From NCBI RefSeq assembly GCF_002272015.1, contig NZ_NPBY01000088.1, forward strand, positions 1 through 38,411: 38,411 nucleotides of DNA, given 5' to 3'. Positions 8,558-16,949 of the stretch are shown here, piece by piece (positions within the stretch are counted from its first letter, which is position 1; each line of letters opens with the position of its first letter). The translations under genes and the position numbers were made by a program. Source of the DNA: Paenibacillus campinasensis (GTDB lineage: Bacteria; Bacillota; Bacilli; Paenibacillales; Paenibacillaceae). The notes beneath the pieces are model-generated. The model did no database searches and was not told where the DNA came from. It saw nothing but the letters and a program-made list of their open reading frames with translations.

Positions 8558-9487
8558 ATGAAGAAGGTACAGGTGTTACTGTCCGCCTACAATGGGGAGC
8601 ATTATATAGCAGAGCAAATCAATAGTATTATTCACCAAAGCTATCCCCATATCTCGATTCTTATTCGGGATGACGGGTCCTCTGATCGGACAATGGAAGT
8701 GATTCAGGCATTGGTTAAGACTTATCCGGAGCGAATCAAAGTGATCCAAGGGAGGAACGTTGGCGTTGTCGCCAGCTTTTTAGAACTGATGCGGGATTCG
8801 GATCCTCATGCAGATTATTACTGCTTCTGCGATCAGGATGATGTATGGCTGGAGCACAAGGTGCAGTCGGCACTCGATAGAATGGAAGCTTCGATACATA
8901 ACGGGTCGCCAGCTATGGTATTCACCTCAGTATACCTGACCGACAGTGAGTTAAACCGCAAGAGCAAGTGGCCTAAACCGCCTGAACGGGGTCCTTCCTA
9001 TTTCAACGCCTTATACGAAAATATTGCAATAGGAGCAACGATCACGCTGAATAAATCGGCCAGGGATTTATTCATTCATAGTAAGAATCCGGACAGCAGC
9101 TGTGTATTGATGCATGATTGGTGGTTTTACTTACTTGTGTCAGCGTTTGGCACGGTGATCTATGATCATCACCCTTCCATGTTATATCGGCAGCACAACC
9201 ATAACGTCGTCGGTGGTAGCGATACGTTGCTGGGCAAACTGAAAGGGAAGTGGGGTAGCTTCCGGAGGCATTTCGGGAAAGCTTTGCTTCAACGTCAGGC
9301 ACAAGAGTTTTACCGTATCTATGGCAGCCGCTTAAGTGATGATCATAGAGAGCAGCTCGAGTTATTCATAGCGCCCCGTCGACGTATGCGTGATCGAATC
9401 AATTATATCAGGCACAGCAAGCTGCATAGGCAGTCCAGTCTTGAAAATTTATTATTTAAACTATTCATACTGATTGGATTTGTTTAG
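8558..9487 (+). CDS. GT2 glycosyltransferase, rhamnosyltransferase-like
   Basis: A 309-residue GT-A enzyme. QVLLSAYNGEHYIAEQINSI begins the nucleotide-binding domain, IRDDGSSDRTMEVI follows, and the motif YYCFCDQDDVWLEHKV is typical of the GT2 group that includes many rhamnosyltransferases of surface polysaccharides. MHDWWFYLLVSAFG and YRQHNHNVVGG are also shared by that group. The frame extends upstream to 8519, but that part overlaps the terminator and gives an untypical N terminus. ATG 8558 with GGAGG eleven bases upstream fits the family. Proximity to the dTDP-rhamnose genes supports rhamnose as donor, although this is inference. Confidence 0.82.
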   Translation: MKKVQVLLSAYNGEHYIAEQINSIIHQSYPHISILIRDDGSSDRTMEVIQALVKTYPERIKVIQGRNVGVVASFLELMRDSDPHADYYCFCDQDDVWLEHKVQSALDRMEASIHNGSPAMVFTSVYLTDSELNRKSKWPKPPERGPSYFNALYENIAIGATITLNKSARDLFIHSKNPDSSCVLMHDWWFYLLVSAFGTVIYDHHPSMLYRQHNHNVVGGSDTLLGKLKGKWGSFRRHFGKALLQRQAQEFYRIYGSRLSDDHREQLELFIAPRRRMRDRINYIRHSKLHRQSSLENLLFKLFILIGFV

Positions 9488-9537
9488 AAACTATTTAGGC
9501 AGTGTTCGACTCCATATAGCAGGAATTCTGTCTTGTA

Positions 9538-9568
9538 CCGACATTCCTAACAAACTTTATGCTATAAT
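9538..9568 (+). promoter_or_regulatory. Extended -10 promoter upstream of second GT2 gene
   Basis: TATAAT at 9563-9568 is preceded by TG one base upstream (TGCTATAAT), an extended -10. The best -35 candidate, CCGACA at 9538-9543, is at a long 19-base spacing. It would start transcription about 30 bases before the GT2 gene at 9607. Confidence 0.55.
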
Positions 9569-9606
9569 GTCGATAGATTACTATATTTGTCAGGAGACAT
9601 TAGCGT

Positions 9607-10521
9607 ATGGATTTAAGCATCTTAATCGTGAACTACAACACCTGTCAGCTGACGGTGGACTGTTTGCGATCGGTATTCGCATCGGAGACCGGATATACAT
9701 ATGAAGTCATCGTGATCGACAACAATTCGAAAGATGCGTCCGTACAGACCCTTCGCGAGCAGTTCCCGCAAGTGAAGCTGATCGAGAATACGGAGAACAC
9801 CGGATTTGCCAAGGCGAACAACCAGGGGATGGCGGTGTCGCAGGGGCGGTATGTGCTGCTGCTGAATTCCGACACGGTCATTCAAACGGATACGATTCAG
9901 ACGATGGTCGCTTTTATGGATGAACATCCATCGGTGGGGGCTTCGGGCTGCAAAATCATACTCCCGGACGGTTCCCTCGACAAGGCCTGCAAAAGAGGCT
10001 TTCCTACGCCTTCCGCCTCCTTCTATTATGCATTCGGTTTGAGCAAGCTCTTTCCGAACAATCCGCGATTCAACCAGTACCAGCTCGGTTATCTGGATCC
10101 GGATCAGGAGTATCCGGTGGACTGCCTGGTCGGTGCGTTCATGCTGGTGCGCAAGGAGACGCTGGAGCAGGTTGGCGGGCTGGATGAGGCCTTTTTCATG
10201 TATGGAGAGGATATCGACTGGTGTTACCGGATTAAAGAGGCCGGCTGGGGCATTCACTATGTTCCCCGCACCACGATTATTCATTATAAAGGCGGGAGCG
10301 CGCGGCGACGCCCGTTCAAGATTATATACGAGTTCCATCGGGCGATGATTTTGTTCCATCGCAAGCATTACCGAAAGAAATACAACATATGGGTTAACGG
10401 GGCCGTTTATGCCGGAGTAGGGGTGAAGCTGGTGCTCTCCCTGCTGACGAATCGGCTGAAGCCGATTCGGCCGGCGACGATGTCCCAGACATCCTCTGGC
10501 GGAGTGGAGGTGAAATCATGA
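9607..10521 (+). CDS. GT2 glycosyltransferase (WbbL-like)
   Basis: A 304-residue GT-A enzyme of the WbbL-like GT2 group. It begins LSILIVNYNTCQLTVDCLRS, then EVIVIDNNSKDASVQ, ENTGFAKANNQGMAVSQG and the metal-binding YVLLLNSDTVIQ. The acceptor half has GAFMLVRKETLEQVGGLDEA followed by FFMYGEDIDWCYRIKEAGW, the hallmark of this group. Many members transfer rhamnose. The C-terminal 60 residues include a hydrophobic segment (GAVYAGVGVKLVLSLL) that may touch the membrane. GGAGACA lies upstream of ATG 9607. The stop overlaps the start of the next gene (ATGA). Base composition here is GC-rich, unlike region 1-6000. Confidence 0.85.
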   Translation: MDLSILIVNYNTCQLTVDCLRSVFASETGYTYEVIVIDNNSKDASVQTLREQFPQVKLIENTENTGFAKANNQGMAVSQGRYVLLLNSDTVIQTDTIQTMVAFMDEHPSVGASGCKIILPDGSLDKACKRGFPTPSASFYYAFGLSKLFPNNPRFNQYQLGYLDPDQEYPVDCLVGAFMLVRKETLEQVGGLDEAFFMYGEDIDWCYRIKEAGWGIHYVPRTTIIHYKGGSARRRPFKIIYEFHRAMILFHRKHYRKKYNIWVNGAVYAGVGVKLVLSLLTNRLKPIRPATMSQTSSGGVEVKS

Positions 10522-11918
10522 TCCGTAAAAATCAAGGCTTTCTAACGAAGCTGTATATGCTGTCTGACTTTGCGCTGGTGCAGCTTTCTTTCCTGCTGGC
10601 CTGGTGGCTCAAATTCGAAAGCGGCTGGTTCCCGTACGAACAACCGCTGCCTGTCGGCACATATGGGATGTGGAGTCTGATCTATGGCGTCATTGCGGTG
10701 ATGGTGGGGATCATGGTGTCCCTGTACTCGCCGAAGCGCAAGAAACGTTTTGCCGATGAATTCATGAAGATTTTCCAGGCGCACTTTATCGGCCTGTTCA
10801 TTTTGCTTAGCGTGATGTTTTTCGTGAAGGAGATTAACATCTCCCGGATGTATCTGGGGATCTACATGATCCTGAACGTTGTGCTGATCATTCTGTATCG
10901 TTACTTCCTGAAGAAGGCGCTGCGCCATTTCCGGGAAAAAGGCTACAACCGCCAGTTTGTGCTCATCGTGGGTGCGGGCTCCCTGGGCAAAAGGTTCTTC
11001 CGGAACCTGCGCCAATACCCGGAGCTTGGGTACGAGGTCATTGGCTTCCTGGATGATTACCAGCAGTGGGGCGAGGCCGAATCCAAACGATTCAAGCCAA
11101 TATTGGGCAAGGTCAGCGATCTTGCGCATGTATTGGACAACAAGCTGGTGGACGAGGTTGTACTTGCCCTGCCGCTTGATGCTCATCATAAGTACCCGGA
11201 GATTATCGAGACCTGTGAAAAAGCGGGCGTGCGCACCCTCATTATTCCGGATTTCTTCGACTATCTGCCTGCCCGGCCGACGTTTGACAACTTTGCCGGC
11301 ATGCCGATGATCAATGTGCGGGATATTCCGCTCGACTTGACTGCGAACCGGCTGTTCAAGCGGGCGTTTGATATTGCATTCTCGCTGATTGCCATCATAC
11401 TTACACTGCCGGTGATGATATTCATATACATCGGAATCAAGCTGACCTCGCCTGGGCCGGCGATCTTCAAGCAGGAGCGGGTCGGGCTGAACCGGCGCAC
11501 ATTCTATATGTATAAGTTCCGCTCGATGAAGCCGCTGCCGCCGGGTGTGGCTGATACGGGCTGGACGGTGGAGAATGATCCGCGCCGCACCAAATTCGGC
11601 TCCTTCCTGCGCAAGACGAGTTTGGATGAGCTGCCGCAGTTTTTCAACGTGCTGCTGGGTCATATGAGTGTGGTCGGGCCGCGGCCGGAGCGTCCTTACT
11701 TTGTTGAGCAGTTCAAGGAGGAAATTCCGAAGTACATGGTGAAGCACCATGTACGCCCGGGCATCACCGGCTGGGCACAGAGCAACGGCCTTCGCGGGGA
11801 TACGTCCATTGAAGAGCGAATCAAACACGATATTTTCTATATCGAGAACTGGTCGATCCTGTTTGATATCAAAATCATTCTGCGCACGATCCGCAACGGC
11901 TTCAAGAATGCGTACTAG
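10518..11918 (+). CDS. Undecaprenyl-phosphate sugar phosphotransferase (priming enzyme, WcaJ type)
   Basis: A 466-residue polyprenyl phosphotransferase that starts a polysaccharide repeat unit by moving a sugar 1-phosphate (usually glucose) onto undecaprenyl phosphate. Residues 1-130 contain four or five membrane helices. A Rossmann-like domain follows (RQFVLIVGAGSLGKRFFRNL, near 150). The catalytic bac_transf domain runs from about residue 280 to the end, with KRAFDIAFSLIAIILTLPV, TSPGPAIFKQERVGLN, YKFRSM, RKTSLDELPQFFNVLLG, MSVVGPRPERP and RPGITGWAQSNGLRG. Its length and domain order match the WcaJ/CpsE family. It overlaps the preceding GT2 by four bases. No Wzx flippase or Wzy polymerase is present in the window, so the rest of the pathway must lie elsewhere, probably to the left. 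Confidence 0.9.
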   Translation: MIRKNQGFLTKLYMLSDFALVQLSFLLAWWLKFESGWFPYEQPLPVGTYGMWSLIYGVIAVMVGIMVSLYSPKRKKRFADEFMKIFQAHFIGLFILLSVMFFVKEINISRMYLGIYMILNVVLIILYRYFLKKALRHFREKGYNRQFVLIVGAGSLGKRFFRNLRQYPELGYEVIGFLDDYQQWGEAESKRFKPILGKVSDLAHVLDNKLVDEVVLALPLDAHHKYPEIIETCEKAGVRTLIIPDFFDYLPARPTFDNFAGMPMINVRDIPLDLTANRLFKRAFDIAFSLIAIILTLPVMIFIYIGIKLTSPGPAIFKQERVGLNRRTFYMYKFRSMKPLPPGVADTGWTVENDPRRTKFGSFLRKTSLDELPQFFNVLLGHMSVVGPRPERPYFVEQFKEEIPKYMVKHHVRPGITGWAQSNGLRGDTSIEERIKHDIFYIENWSILFDIKIILRTIRNGFKNAY

Positions 11919-12019
11919 TCTTCCAGGCTTTGTGAATGCTGAGAGGCCGTCAGCCTCGGTTGCTGGCATCGTTGCTGATGAAATGACGAATATGAAAGAT
12001 CCAATTTATGGGTTCGATG

Positions 12020-12056
12020 AGCCTGTCTCTCTCGATTAGAGAGTGGCGGGCTTTTT
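12020..12056 (+). terminator. Probable terminator of polysaccharide cluster
   Basis: Outer arms AGCCTG (12020-12025) and CGGGCT (12047-12052) pair with one G-T pair. Inner arms CTCTC and GAGAG surround GATTA, with an imperfect middle. TTTTT follows the stem at 12052-12056. Confidence 0.65.
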
Positions 12057-12130
12057 GAATTGAGGGTGTACTAATTCAGGTCGAATCTCCTAAACTGAGG
12101 GATAACATGTGTTCGCATGAAATACGAACA

Positions 12131-12160
12131 TTGACTTGCTATGCCCTGCTGGCATAGACT
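12131..12160 (+). promoter_or_regulatory. Weak candidate promoter for pcrB-pcrA
   Basis: TTGACT at 12131-12136 and TAGACT at 12155-12160 with 18-base spacing. The -35 is good (5 of 6) and the -10 only 4 of 6. It is the best pair found ahead of pcrB. Confidence 0.35.
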
Positions 12161-12254
12161 TGATGAAGAGACAATACAGGGTGGGCTGGATATATCATTT
12201 CATCATTCAACTTATCCCCATCACCAGCTACTGAAGAACGTGGAGGTATGACGC

Positions 12255-12944
12255 TTGAAAGACTTGATACAATCCTGGAGGCATGTGTTTAAGCTGGATC
12301 CCGACAAGGAGATCGGAGATGACACGCTTGAAGCGGTATGCATGTCAGGCACGAATGCGATTATGGTAGGCGGCTCCACCGGAGTCACCTATGAAAATAC
12401 CGTGGATCTCCTGTCCCGAATTCGCCGCTATGAGCTGCCATGCGTGCAGGAGGTATCCGATCTGGAAGCGGTTGTGCCAGGCTTTGATCTATATATGGTT
12501 CCGATGATTCTGAACACCGGGGATACCACCTGGATCATGGGGCGGCACCGGGAAGGCATTGAGCGCTACGGATACATGATACCATGGGAGCTGATTGTAA
12601 CCGAAGGATACATCGTCCTGAACGGCGAGGCTGCGGTCGCCAAGCTGACCGGCGCCGATGTGTCTCTGGAGGCTGGCGCTGTCAGCGCCTATGCCCAGAT
12701 TGCGGACAAGCTGATGCGGCTGCCGGTCCTCTATCTGGAGTACAGCGGCACTTTTGGCGATATGGACATCGTGCGGACCGTTGGCAGGAGCTTGGAGCAG
12801 GCTCGCCTGTTCTATGGCGGGGGAATTACGAACGCGGAACAGGCTGCCGAAGCAGCTGCCGCTGCGGATACCATCGTCGTTGGCAATATCGTGTACGACA
12901 ATCTGGAGCAGGCGCTCGATACCGTCAAAGCGGTGAAAGGCTGA
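12255..12944 (+). CDS. pcrB: Heptaprenylglyceryl phosphate synthase
   Basis: PcrB joins heptaprenyl diphosphate to sn-glycerol 1-phosphate, giving an archaeal-type ether lipid precursor in Bacillales. The protein has 229 residues, normal for PcrB, with the TIM-barrel phosphate-binding pattern of the GGGP synthase family: HVFKLDPDKEIGDD, TNAIMVGGSTGVTYENTVDL, VPMILNTGDTTWIMG, YLEYSGTFGD and FYGGGITNAEQAAEAA near the C terminus. The start is TTG at 12255, preceded by GTGGAGG; the ATG at 12248 is out of frame. It lies 52 bases upstream of pcrA, matching the B. subtilis pcrB-pcrA order. Confidence 0.93.
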   Translation: MKDLIQSWRHVFKLDPDKEIGDDTLEAVCMSGTNAIMVGGSTGVTYENTVDLLSRIRRYELPCVQEVSDLEAVVPGFDLYMVPMILNTGDTTWIMGRHREGIERYGYMIPWELIVTEGYIVLNGEAAVAKLTGADVSLEAGAVSAYAQIADKLMRLPVLYLEYSGTFGDMDIVRTVGRSLEQARLFYGGGITNAEQAAEAAAAADTIVVGNIVYDNLEQALDTVKAVKG

Positions 12945-12996
12945 ACCTGACCTGTTTTTATTTTCTATTCTATACCTATGCTAGGAGGCAAGCTCT

Positions 12997-15345
12997 ATGT
13001 TTTCCATTGACATACATGAGGCGATCAAGCGTCTCAATCCCCAGCAGCGCCAAGCCGTGGAGGCTACGGACGGACCGCTGCTCATCATGGCCGGAGCCGG
13101 TTCAGGCAAGACGCGGGTGCTGACACACCGGATCGCTTACCTGATTGCTACGCGCAAGGCGGCGCCGTGGAGCATACTGGCCATCACCTTTACGAACAAA
13201 GCCGCGCGCGAGATGCAGGAGCGGGTATCCAAGCTTGTCGGCAGGGAAGGCCAGGATATTTGGGTATCGACCTTCCACTCGATGTGTGTTCGTATTTTGC
13301 GGAGAGATATTGAACGGATTGGATTCACCTCCAATTTCAGCATTTTGGATTCCACCGATCAGCTGTCGGTCATCCGCAATGTGATGAAGAACCTGAACAT
13401 TGATCCGAAGAAATTTGAGCCCAAGGCCGTTCAGGCGGCGATGAGTGCCGCGAAGAACGAGCTGGTTACCCCGCAGCAGTATGAACAGAAGGTTGGGGAC
13501 TATTTTGAGAGCATTGTGGCCCAGGTGTACACCGAATACCAGAAGCGCCTCAAGAGCAACAACTCGCTCGATTTCGATGATCTGATCATGGCCACGATCC
13601 AGCTGTTTAAGGAAGAGCCTGAGGTGCTGGATTTCTATCAGCGCAAGTTCCAGTACATCCATGTGGATGAGTACCAGGATACGAACCGGGCCCAATATAT
13701 GCTCTGCCGGATGCTGGCGGACAGCCATCACCGGATCTGCGTCGTGGGGGACAGTGACCAGTCGATTTACCGCTGGCGGGGTGCGGATATTACCAATATC
13801 CTCAATTTTGAAGAGGACTATCCCGAAGCGAAGACGATTATGCTTGAGCAGAACTATCGTTCGACCTCGAACATTCTGGATGCAGCTAACGCGGTCATTA
13901 ACCTGAATACGGGCCGTAAGCCGAAGAAGCTGTGGACCGAGCAGGGCGAAGGCGAGAAGATCAAAGTGTTCCGCGGCGATACGGAGCATGATGAAGGGTA
14001 TTTTGTCACCTCGGAGATCAGCAAGAACGTCAACGCAGGCAAAAGCTATCAGGATCACGCCATCTTGTACCGCACCAATGCGCAGTCCCGGGTCATCGAG
14101 GAAATTCTGATCAAGTCGGACATTCCGTATCAGATTGTCGGCGGCATCAAGTTCTATGATCGCAAAGAGATTAAGGATATTTTGGCTTATTTGCGCCTCC
14201 TCTCCAACCCGGATGATGATATCAGCTTGACCCGGATTATTAATGTGCCGAAACGAAGCATCGGGGACACGACCGTAGCCAAGCTGGCGACGGCGGCGGC
14301 AGAGCGGGGGATGTCCATCTACCGCGTGCTGGAAATCGTCGATGATCTTGGTTTTGCAGGCCGTACACGCAATGCGCTGGTCAACTTCTATGATATGATC
14401 TCCGCGCTGAATCGCATGGTGGAGTTCCTGTCCGTTACCGAGCTTACGGAAAAAATGCTGGAAATGTCGGAATACCGGCTGGAGCTGCAGAACGAGAATA
14501 CGATCGAATCCCGGTCACGCCTTGAGAACATTGACGAGTTCCTGTCGGTCACGCAGGAGTTTGAGAAGAATAACGAAGACAAGTCGCTGGTCTCCTTCCT
14601 GACCGATCTTGCGCTCATCGCGGATATCGATACGATGAATGATGATGAAGAGGATCGCAGCGATGCGGTTGTGCTGATGACGATGCACAGCGCGAAGGGG
14701 CTGGAGTTCCCGTATGTGTTCATTATTGGCATGGAGGAAGGGGTATTCCCGCACAGCCGGGCTTTTATGGATCATGAGGAATTGGAAGAGGAGCGCCGCC
14801 TGGCTTATGTCGGCATTACCCGTGCGGAGAAGCAGCTGTTCCTGTCCTGTGCCCGCATGCGGACGCTGTTCGGCCGCACGACGGCCAACCCGCCTTCACG
14901 CTTCCTGGATGAAATCCCGGATGAGCTGAAGGAGGACACGCAGGTGGCGCATGACCGCTATCGCCGCGGTGGCGGCAGCAATCTTGGCGGCTCATACGCC
15001 GGCCGTGGGTTTAACAGCGGCGGTGGCAGCAACTTTGGCGGAGGGAATCGAGCACGTGATCTTTCGCTTGGCGGCAGTACAGCTTCTGCCCCAGCTCGCT
15101 CAGCCGCTCCGAACAGCCGTGTAACGGTCACGACCGGTGGGGCGGCCCACCAGAAAGCCGGGGAAAGCTCGGGAGCCGGGGAATTCAAGGCTGGCGATAA
15201 AGTGGCCCATGGCAAATGGGGAACAGGTACGATCGTATCGGTGAAGGGCTCCGGCAATGATATGGAGCTGCAGATTGCCTTCCCGGCACCGGTCGGTGTG
15301 AAGCGGCTATTAGCCGGATTTGCTCCGATTACGAAGGTGGAGTAG
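12997..15345 (+). CDS. pcrA: ATP-dependent 3'-5' DNA helicase, UvrD/PcrA family
   Basis: Superfamily 1A helicase acting in repair, rolling-circle replication and clearing of replication-transcription conflicts. Visible motifs are the Q motif NPQQRQAVE, Walker A in MAGAGSGKTR (Lys38), Walker B VDEYQDTNRAQY (Asp224, Glu225), motif III GDSDQSIYRWRGAD, motif IV LEQNYRST, motif V TMHSAKGLEFPYVF and motif VI EEERRLAYVGITRAEK. The C-terminal 55 residues form the Tudor-like domain (FKAGDKVAHGKWGTGTIVSV) known to bind RNA polymerase in PcrA. At 782 residues it is longer than B. subtilis PcrA because of a Gly/Ser/Ala-rich linker at about 655-725. AGGAGG precedes the ATG. The expected next gene, ligA, is displaced by about 8 kb. 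Confidence 0.96.
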   Translation: MFSIDIHEAIKRLNPQQRQAVEATDGPLLIMAGAGSGKTRVLTHRIAYLIATRKAAPWSILAITFTNKAAREMQERVSKLVGREGQDIWVSTFHSMCVRILRRDIERIGFTSNFSILDSTDQLSVIRNVMKNLNIDPKKFEPKAVQAAMSAAKNELVTPQQYEQKVGDYFESIVAQVYTEYQKRLKSNNSLDFDDLIMATIQLFKEEPEVLDFYQRKFQYIHVDEYQDTNRAQYMLCRMLADSHHRICVVGDSDQSIYRWRGADITNILNFEEDYPEAKTIMLEQNYRSTSNILDAANAVINLNTGRKPKKLWTEQGEGEKIKVFRGDTEHDEGYFVTSEISKNVNAGKSYQDHAILYRTNAQSRVIEEILIKSDIPYQIVGGIKFYDRKEIKDILAYLRLLSNPDDDISLTRIINVPKRSIGDTTVAKLATAAAERGMSIYRVLEIVDDLGFAGRTRNALVNFYDMISALNRMVEFLSVTELTEKMLEMSEYRLELQNENTIESRSRLENIDEFLSVTQEFEKNNEDKSLVSFLTDLALIADIDTMNDDEEDRSDAVVLMTMHSAKGLEFPYVFIIGMEEGVFPHSRAFMDHEELEEERRLAYVGITRAEKQLFLSCARMRTLFGRTTANPPSRFLDEIPDELKEDTQVAHDRYRRGGGSNLGGSYAGRGFNSGGGSNFGGGNRARDLSLGGSTASAPARSAAPNSRVTVTTGGAAHQKAGESSGAGEFKAGDKVAHGKWGTGTIVSVKGSGNDMELQIAFPAPVGVKRLLAGFAPITKVE

Positions 15346-15403
15346 TAAGCCACGTAGATGAACGGACACAACGGACACTAGACCCTATTATATAGGGAAT
15401 GTT

Positions 15404-15448
15404 AAACAGGGAAGTGCGCGACGATGCGGCACTTCCCTGTTTATATTT
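15404..15448 (+). terminator. Strong terminator after pcrA
   Basis: A perfect 14-bp stem, 15404-15417 (AAACAGGGAAGTGC) with 15429-15442, and an 11-base loop followed by a T-rich tail. The A-run on the left arm means it could also terminate the minus-strand lacI transcript. Between here and 15706 no gene is seen, only a short 7-bp inverted repeat at 15471-15491. Confidence 0.88.
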
Positions 15449-15706
15449 GCATCCATATCTGGTATGACGCATGACAGGATGTGACTGTCATCCCATAGCA
15501 TATCGCTCAACACGATGAGCACGCATGTAATCGGCCCCAATCCAATCTATCCCACCGTATTACTGTAGCTCGGAACAAGCCAGGTCTCCCCCTAAATTTC
15601 GGCTCACCATGGCATAGGCCTACATAGCCGCATATGGTCGACCGACCGCATCATGCAGCGAAACTCCGCACCCTGGGAGCTGCGCGTGGTGCGAACTCGC
15701 CCTCAG

Positions 15707-16699
15707 TTAAGTCGTCTCCCCGACAACCAGTTCCACATCCAAAATTGTGGTGTTATTAATGTCCCCGGGCTCTTTCTCGATCATTTGGATCAGCGTATTA
15801 AGCAGCAGCCGTCCGATACGGTCGATCGGTTGTTTGATCGTGGTTAATTTCGGATTTTGCAGCATGCGGGTGAAGGTGTGATGGTCATACCCGACAATCT
15901 TTAGTTGCTCAGGGACTTTTATTCCTTGCTGTTGGGCATAGATATAAAGTGCGTAGGCCACGATATCATTACTGCAGAATACCCCGTCATATCCGGTCAG
16001 CTCAACCGACGACAGCTCATGGGTGATGAAATCCCAGAAATAGTCGAAGGTCAGCTTATTGCGGGCTCCCTGAATGAAATCGTATTCGACGCCATGTTTC
16101 ATGCAGGTGAGAATAAAGGCGTCTCCCCGCCGGTTAGATAGCATGTCGAGATCCAGCGGCCCCGAGATATGCAGTATTTTCTTGCAGCCCTGCTTGATCA
16201 AGTGTTCGGTTGCTAACTCGCCCCCGCGATAATTGTCTGAACCGATGCACGGAATGTTGGGAGAGATCATTCGGTCAAATGATACTATAGGCAGCGCAAC
16301 CTTCTTATACTGTTCGATATCCAGCGTGTGGCTGCACATAATAATTCCGTCCACCTGGTTTTGCCGGAGCATGTTGATATAATTCGCTTCCTTTTCGGGA
16401 TCGTCGAGCGAATTGCATACGAGCACTTTGTAATTTCGTTCATTGGCCAGAATCTCAATATATTTAATCAATTCGGAGAAAAACGGATGATTGGAATCCG
16501 GAACAATGACCCCGATGAAAAAGGTCTGGCTTCTTTGCAGGGCCCTGGCAATTTGATTGGGATGATAATCAACCTCTTGCATAGCCCACTCGACTTTTTT
16601 GCGGGTATCCTTGCTGATATAGCCTCGGTTGTTGATGACCCGCGATACAGTGGTGACGGAAACCCCGGCCTTTTTGGCCACATCTTTAATGCTTGTCAT
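15707..16699 (-). CDS. LacI-family transcriptional repressor of the sugar operon
   Basis: A 330-residue LacI/GalR regulator. The N-terminal helix-turn-helix is IKDVAKKAGVSVTTVSRVIN, followed by the hinge region with YHPNQIARALQ. The rest is a periplasmic-binding-protein-like sugar-sensing domain, with FIGVIVPDSNHPFFSELIK, VDGIIMCSHT and GYDGVFCSNDIVAYALYIYA. It is divergent from the sugar transporter operon at 16950, with 250 bases between them. Two LacI-type operator candidates lie in that gap, one by its own promoter and one by the operon promoter, so repression and autoregulation are likely. The effector is probably sucrose, fructose or a related sugar judging from the enzymes, but this cannot be read from the sequence. 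AAAGGATG is the ribosome binding site. Confidence 0.92.
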   Translation of the reverse strand: MTSIKDVAKKAGVSVTTVSRVINNRGYISKDTRKKVEWAMQEVDYHPNQIARALQRSQTFFIGVIVPDSNHPFFSELIKYIEILANERNYKVLVCNSLDDPEKEANYINMLRQNQVDGIIMCSHTLDIEQYKKVALPIVSFDRMISPNIPCIGSDNYRGGELATEHLIKQGCKKILHISGPLDLDMLSNRRGDAFILTCMKHGVEYDFIQGARNKLTFDYFWDFITHELSSVELTGYDGVFCSNDIVAYALYIYAQQQGIKVPEQLKIVGYDHHTFTRMLQNPKLTTIKQPIDRIGRLLLNTLIQMIEKEPGDINNTTILDVELVVGETT

Positions 16700-16766
16700 A
16701 TGATCATCCTTTTTTAGTTTATAGCCTATTTTTTAATTCTAGAGTGATGGTGTATTTCCTTTTTCA

Positions 16767-16775
16767 ACTATAGCA
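16767..16775 (-). promoter_or_regulatory. Extended -10 promoter of the lacI-type gene
   Basis: On the minus strand the sequence reads TGCTATAGT, an extended -10 about 70 bases before the repressor start. No good -35 is visible, which an extended -10 can tolerate. The palindromic operator at 16780-16797 lies just upstream of it. Confidence 0.5.
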
Positions 16776-16779
16776 TGAT

Positions 16780-16797
16780 TGTGTTAACGTTACCACA
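16780..16797. promoter_or_regulatory. LacI-family operator candidate 1
   Basis: An 18-base near-perfect palindrome centred on CG: TGTGTTAACGTTACCACA, with eight of nine half-site positions paired. This is the standard LacI/GalR operator form. It overlaps the region where RNA polymerase would bind for the minus-strand repressor gene. Confidence 0.75.
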
Positions 16798-16855
16798 TAA
16801 TTATGTCATATACGCCACAACGGCATAATAAAACACCTAAAATAAAGAAGTTTTT

Positions 16856-16876
16856 TATGTGAAAACGTTTGACATA
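16856..16876. promoter_or_regulatory. LacI-family operator candidate 2, overlapping the operon -35
   Basis: The core AAACGTTT (16863-16870) is shared in centre with operator 1 (AACGTT). TATGT and ACATA flank it, offset by half a base, so outer symmetry is imperfect. It overlaps TTGACA of the operon promoter. The stretch also resembles a CcpA cre site, but the right half is shifted by one base. Confidence 0.6.
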
Positions 16877-16896
16877 AAATCTAAAAGTAATATAAT
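16869..16896 (+). promoter_or_regulatory. Consensus sigma-A promoter of the sugar operon
   Basis: TTGACA at 16869-16874 and TATAAT at 16891-16896, both exact consensus, with 16-base spacing. Transcription would start near 16903, about 47 bases before the binding-protein gene. Such a strong promoter fits with tight repression from the overlapping operator. Confidence 0.85.
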
Positions 16897-16949
16897 AGGC
16901 ATGAGCTCACATCAATCTAACTTAAAAATGCCAGATTGGGGGAAGACAC

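Larger units (their letters stand above)
11919..12254. other. 336-base intergenic region between polysaccharide cluster and pcrB
   Basis: No convincing gene is seen. It contains a small hairpin (GAGGC-CGTCA-GCCTC at 11942-11956), an imperfect terminator (12020-12056) and a possible weak promoter for pcrB (12131-12160). An 18-codon open frame from 11982 lacks a ribosome binding site and runs into the terminator stem. Confidence 0.5.

Noticed and set aside
9474..9704. Open frame of 76 codons between the two GT2 genes
   Set aside because: It overlaps both neighbours, covers the promoter and has no family-like sequence or ribosome binding site.
9622..11969. Long minus-strand open frames (up to 475 codons) opposite the GT2 and priming-enzyme genes
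   Set aside because: They mirror GC-rich plus-strand genes with clear family motifs, have unnatural composition rich in His, Arg and Gln, and lack ribosome binding sites.
11982..12038. Eighteen-codon open frame after the priming enzyme
   Set aside because: No ribosome binding site and its end lies inside the terminator stem.
16860..16874. CcpA cre site overlapping the sugar promoter
   Set aside because: The left half fits the consensus but the right half is displaced by one base, so it was listed only as a possibility under operator 2.
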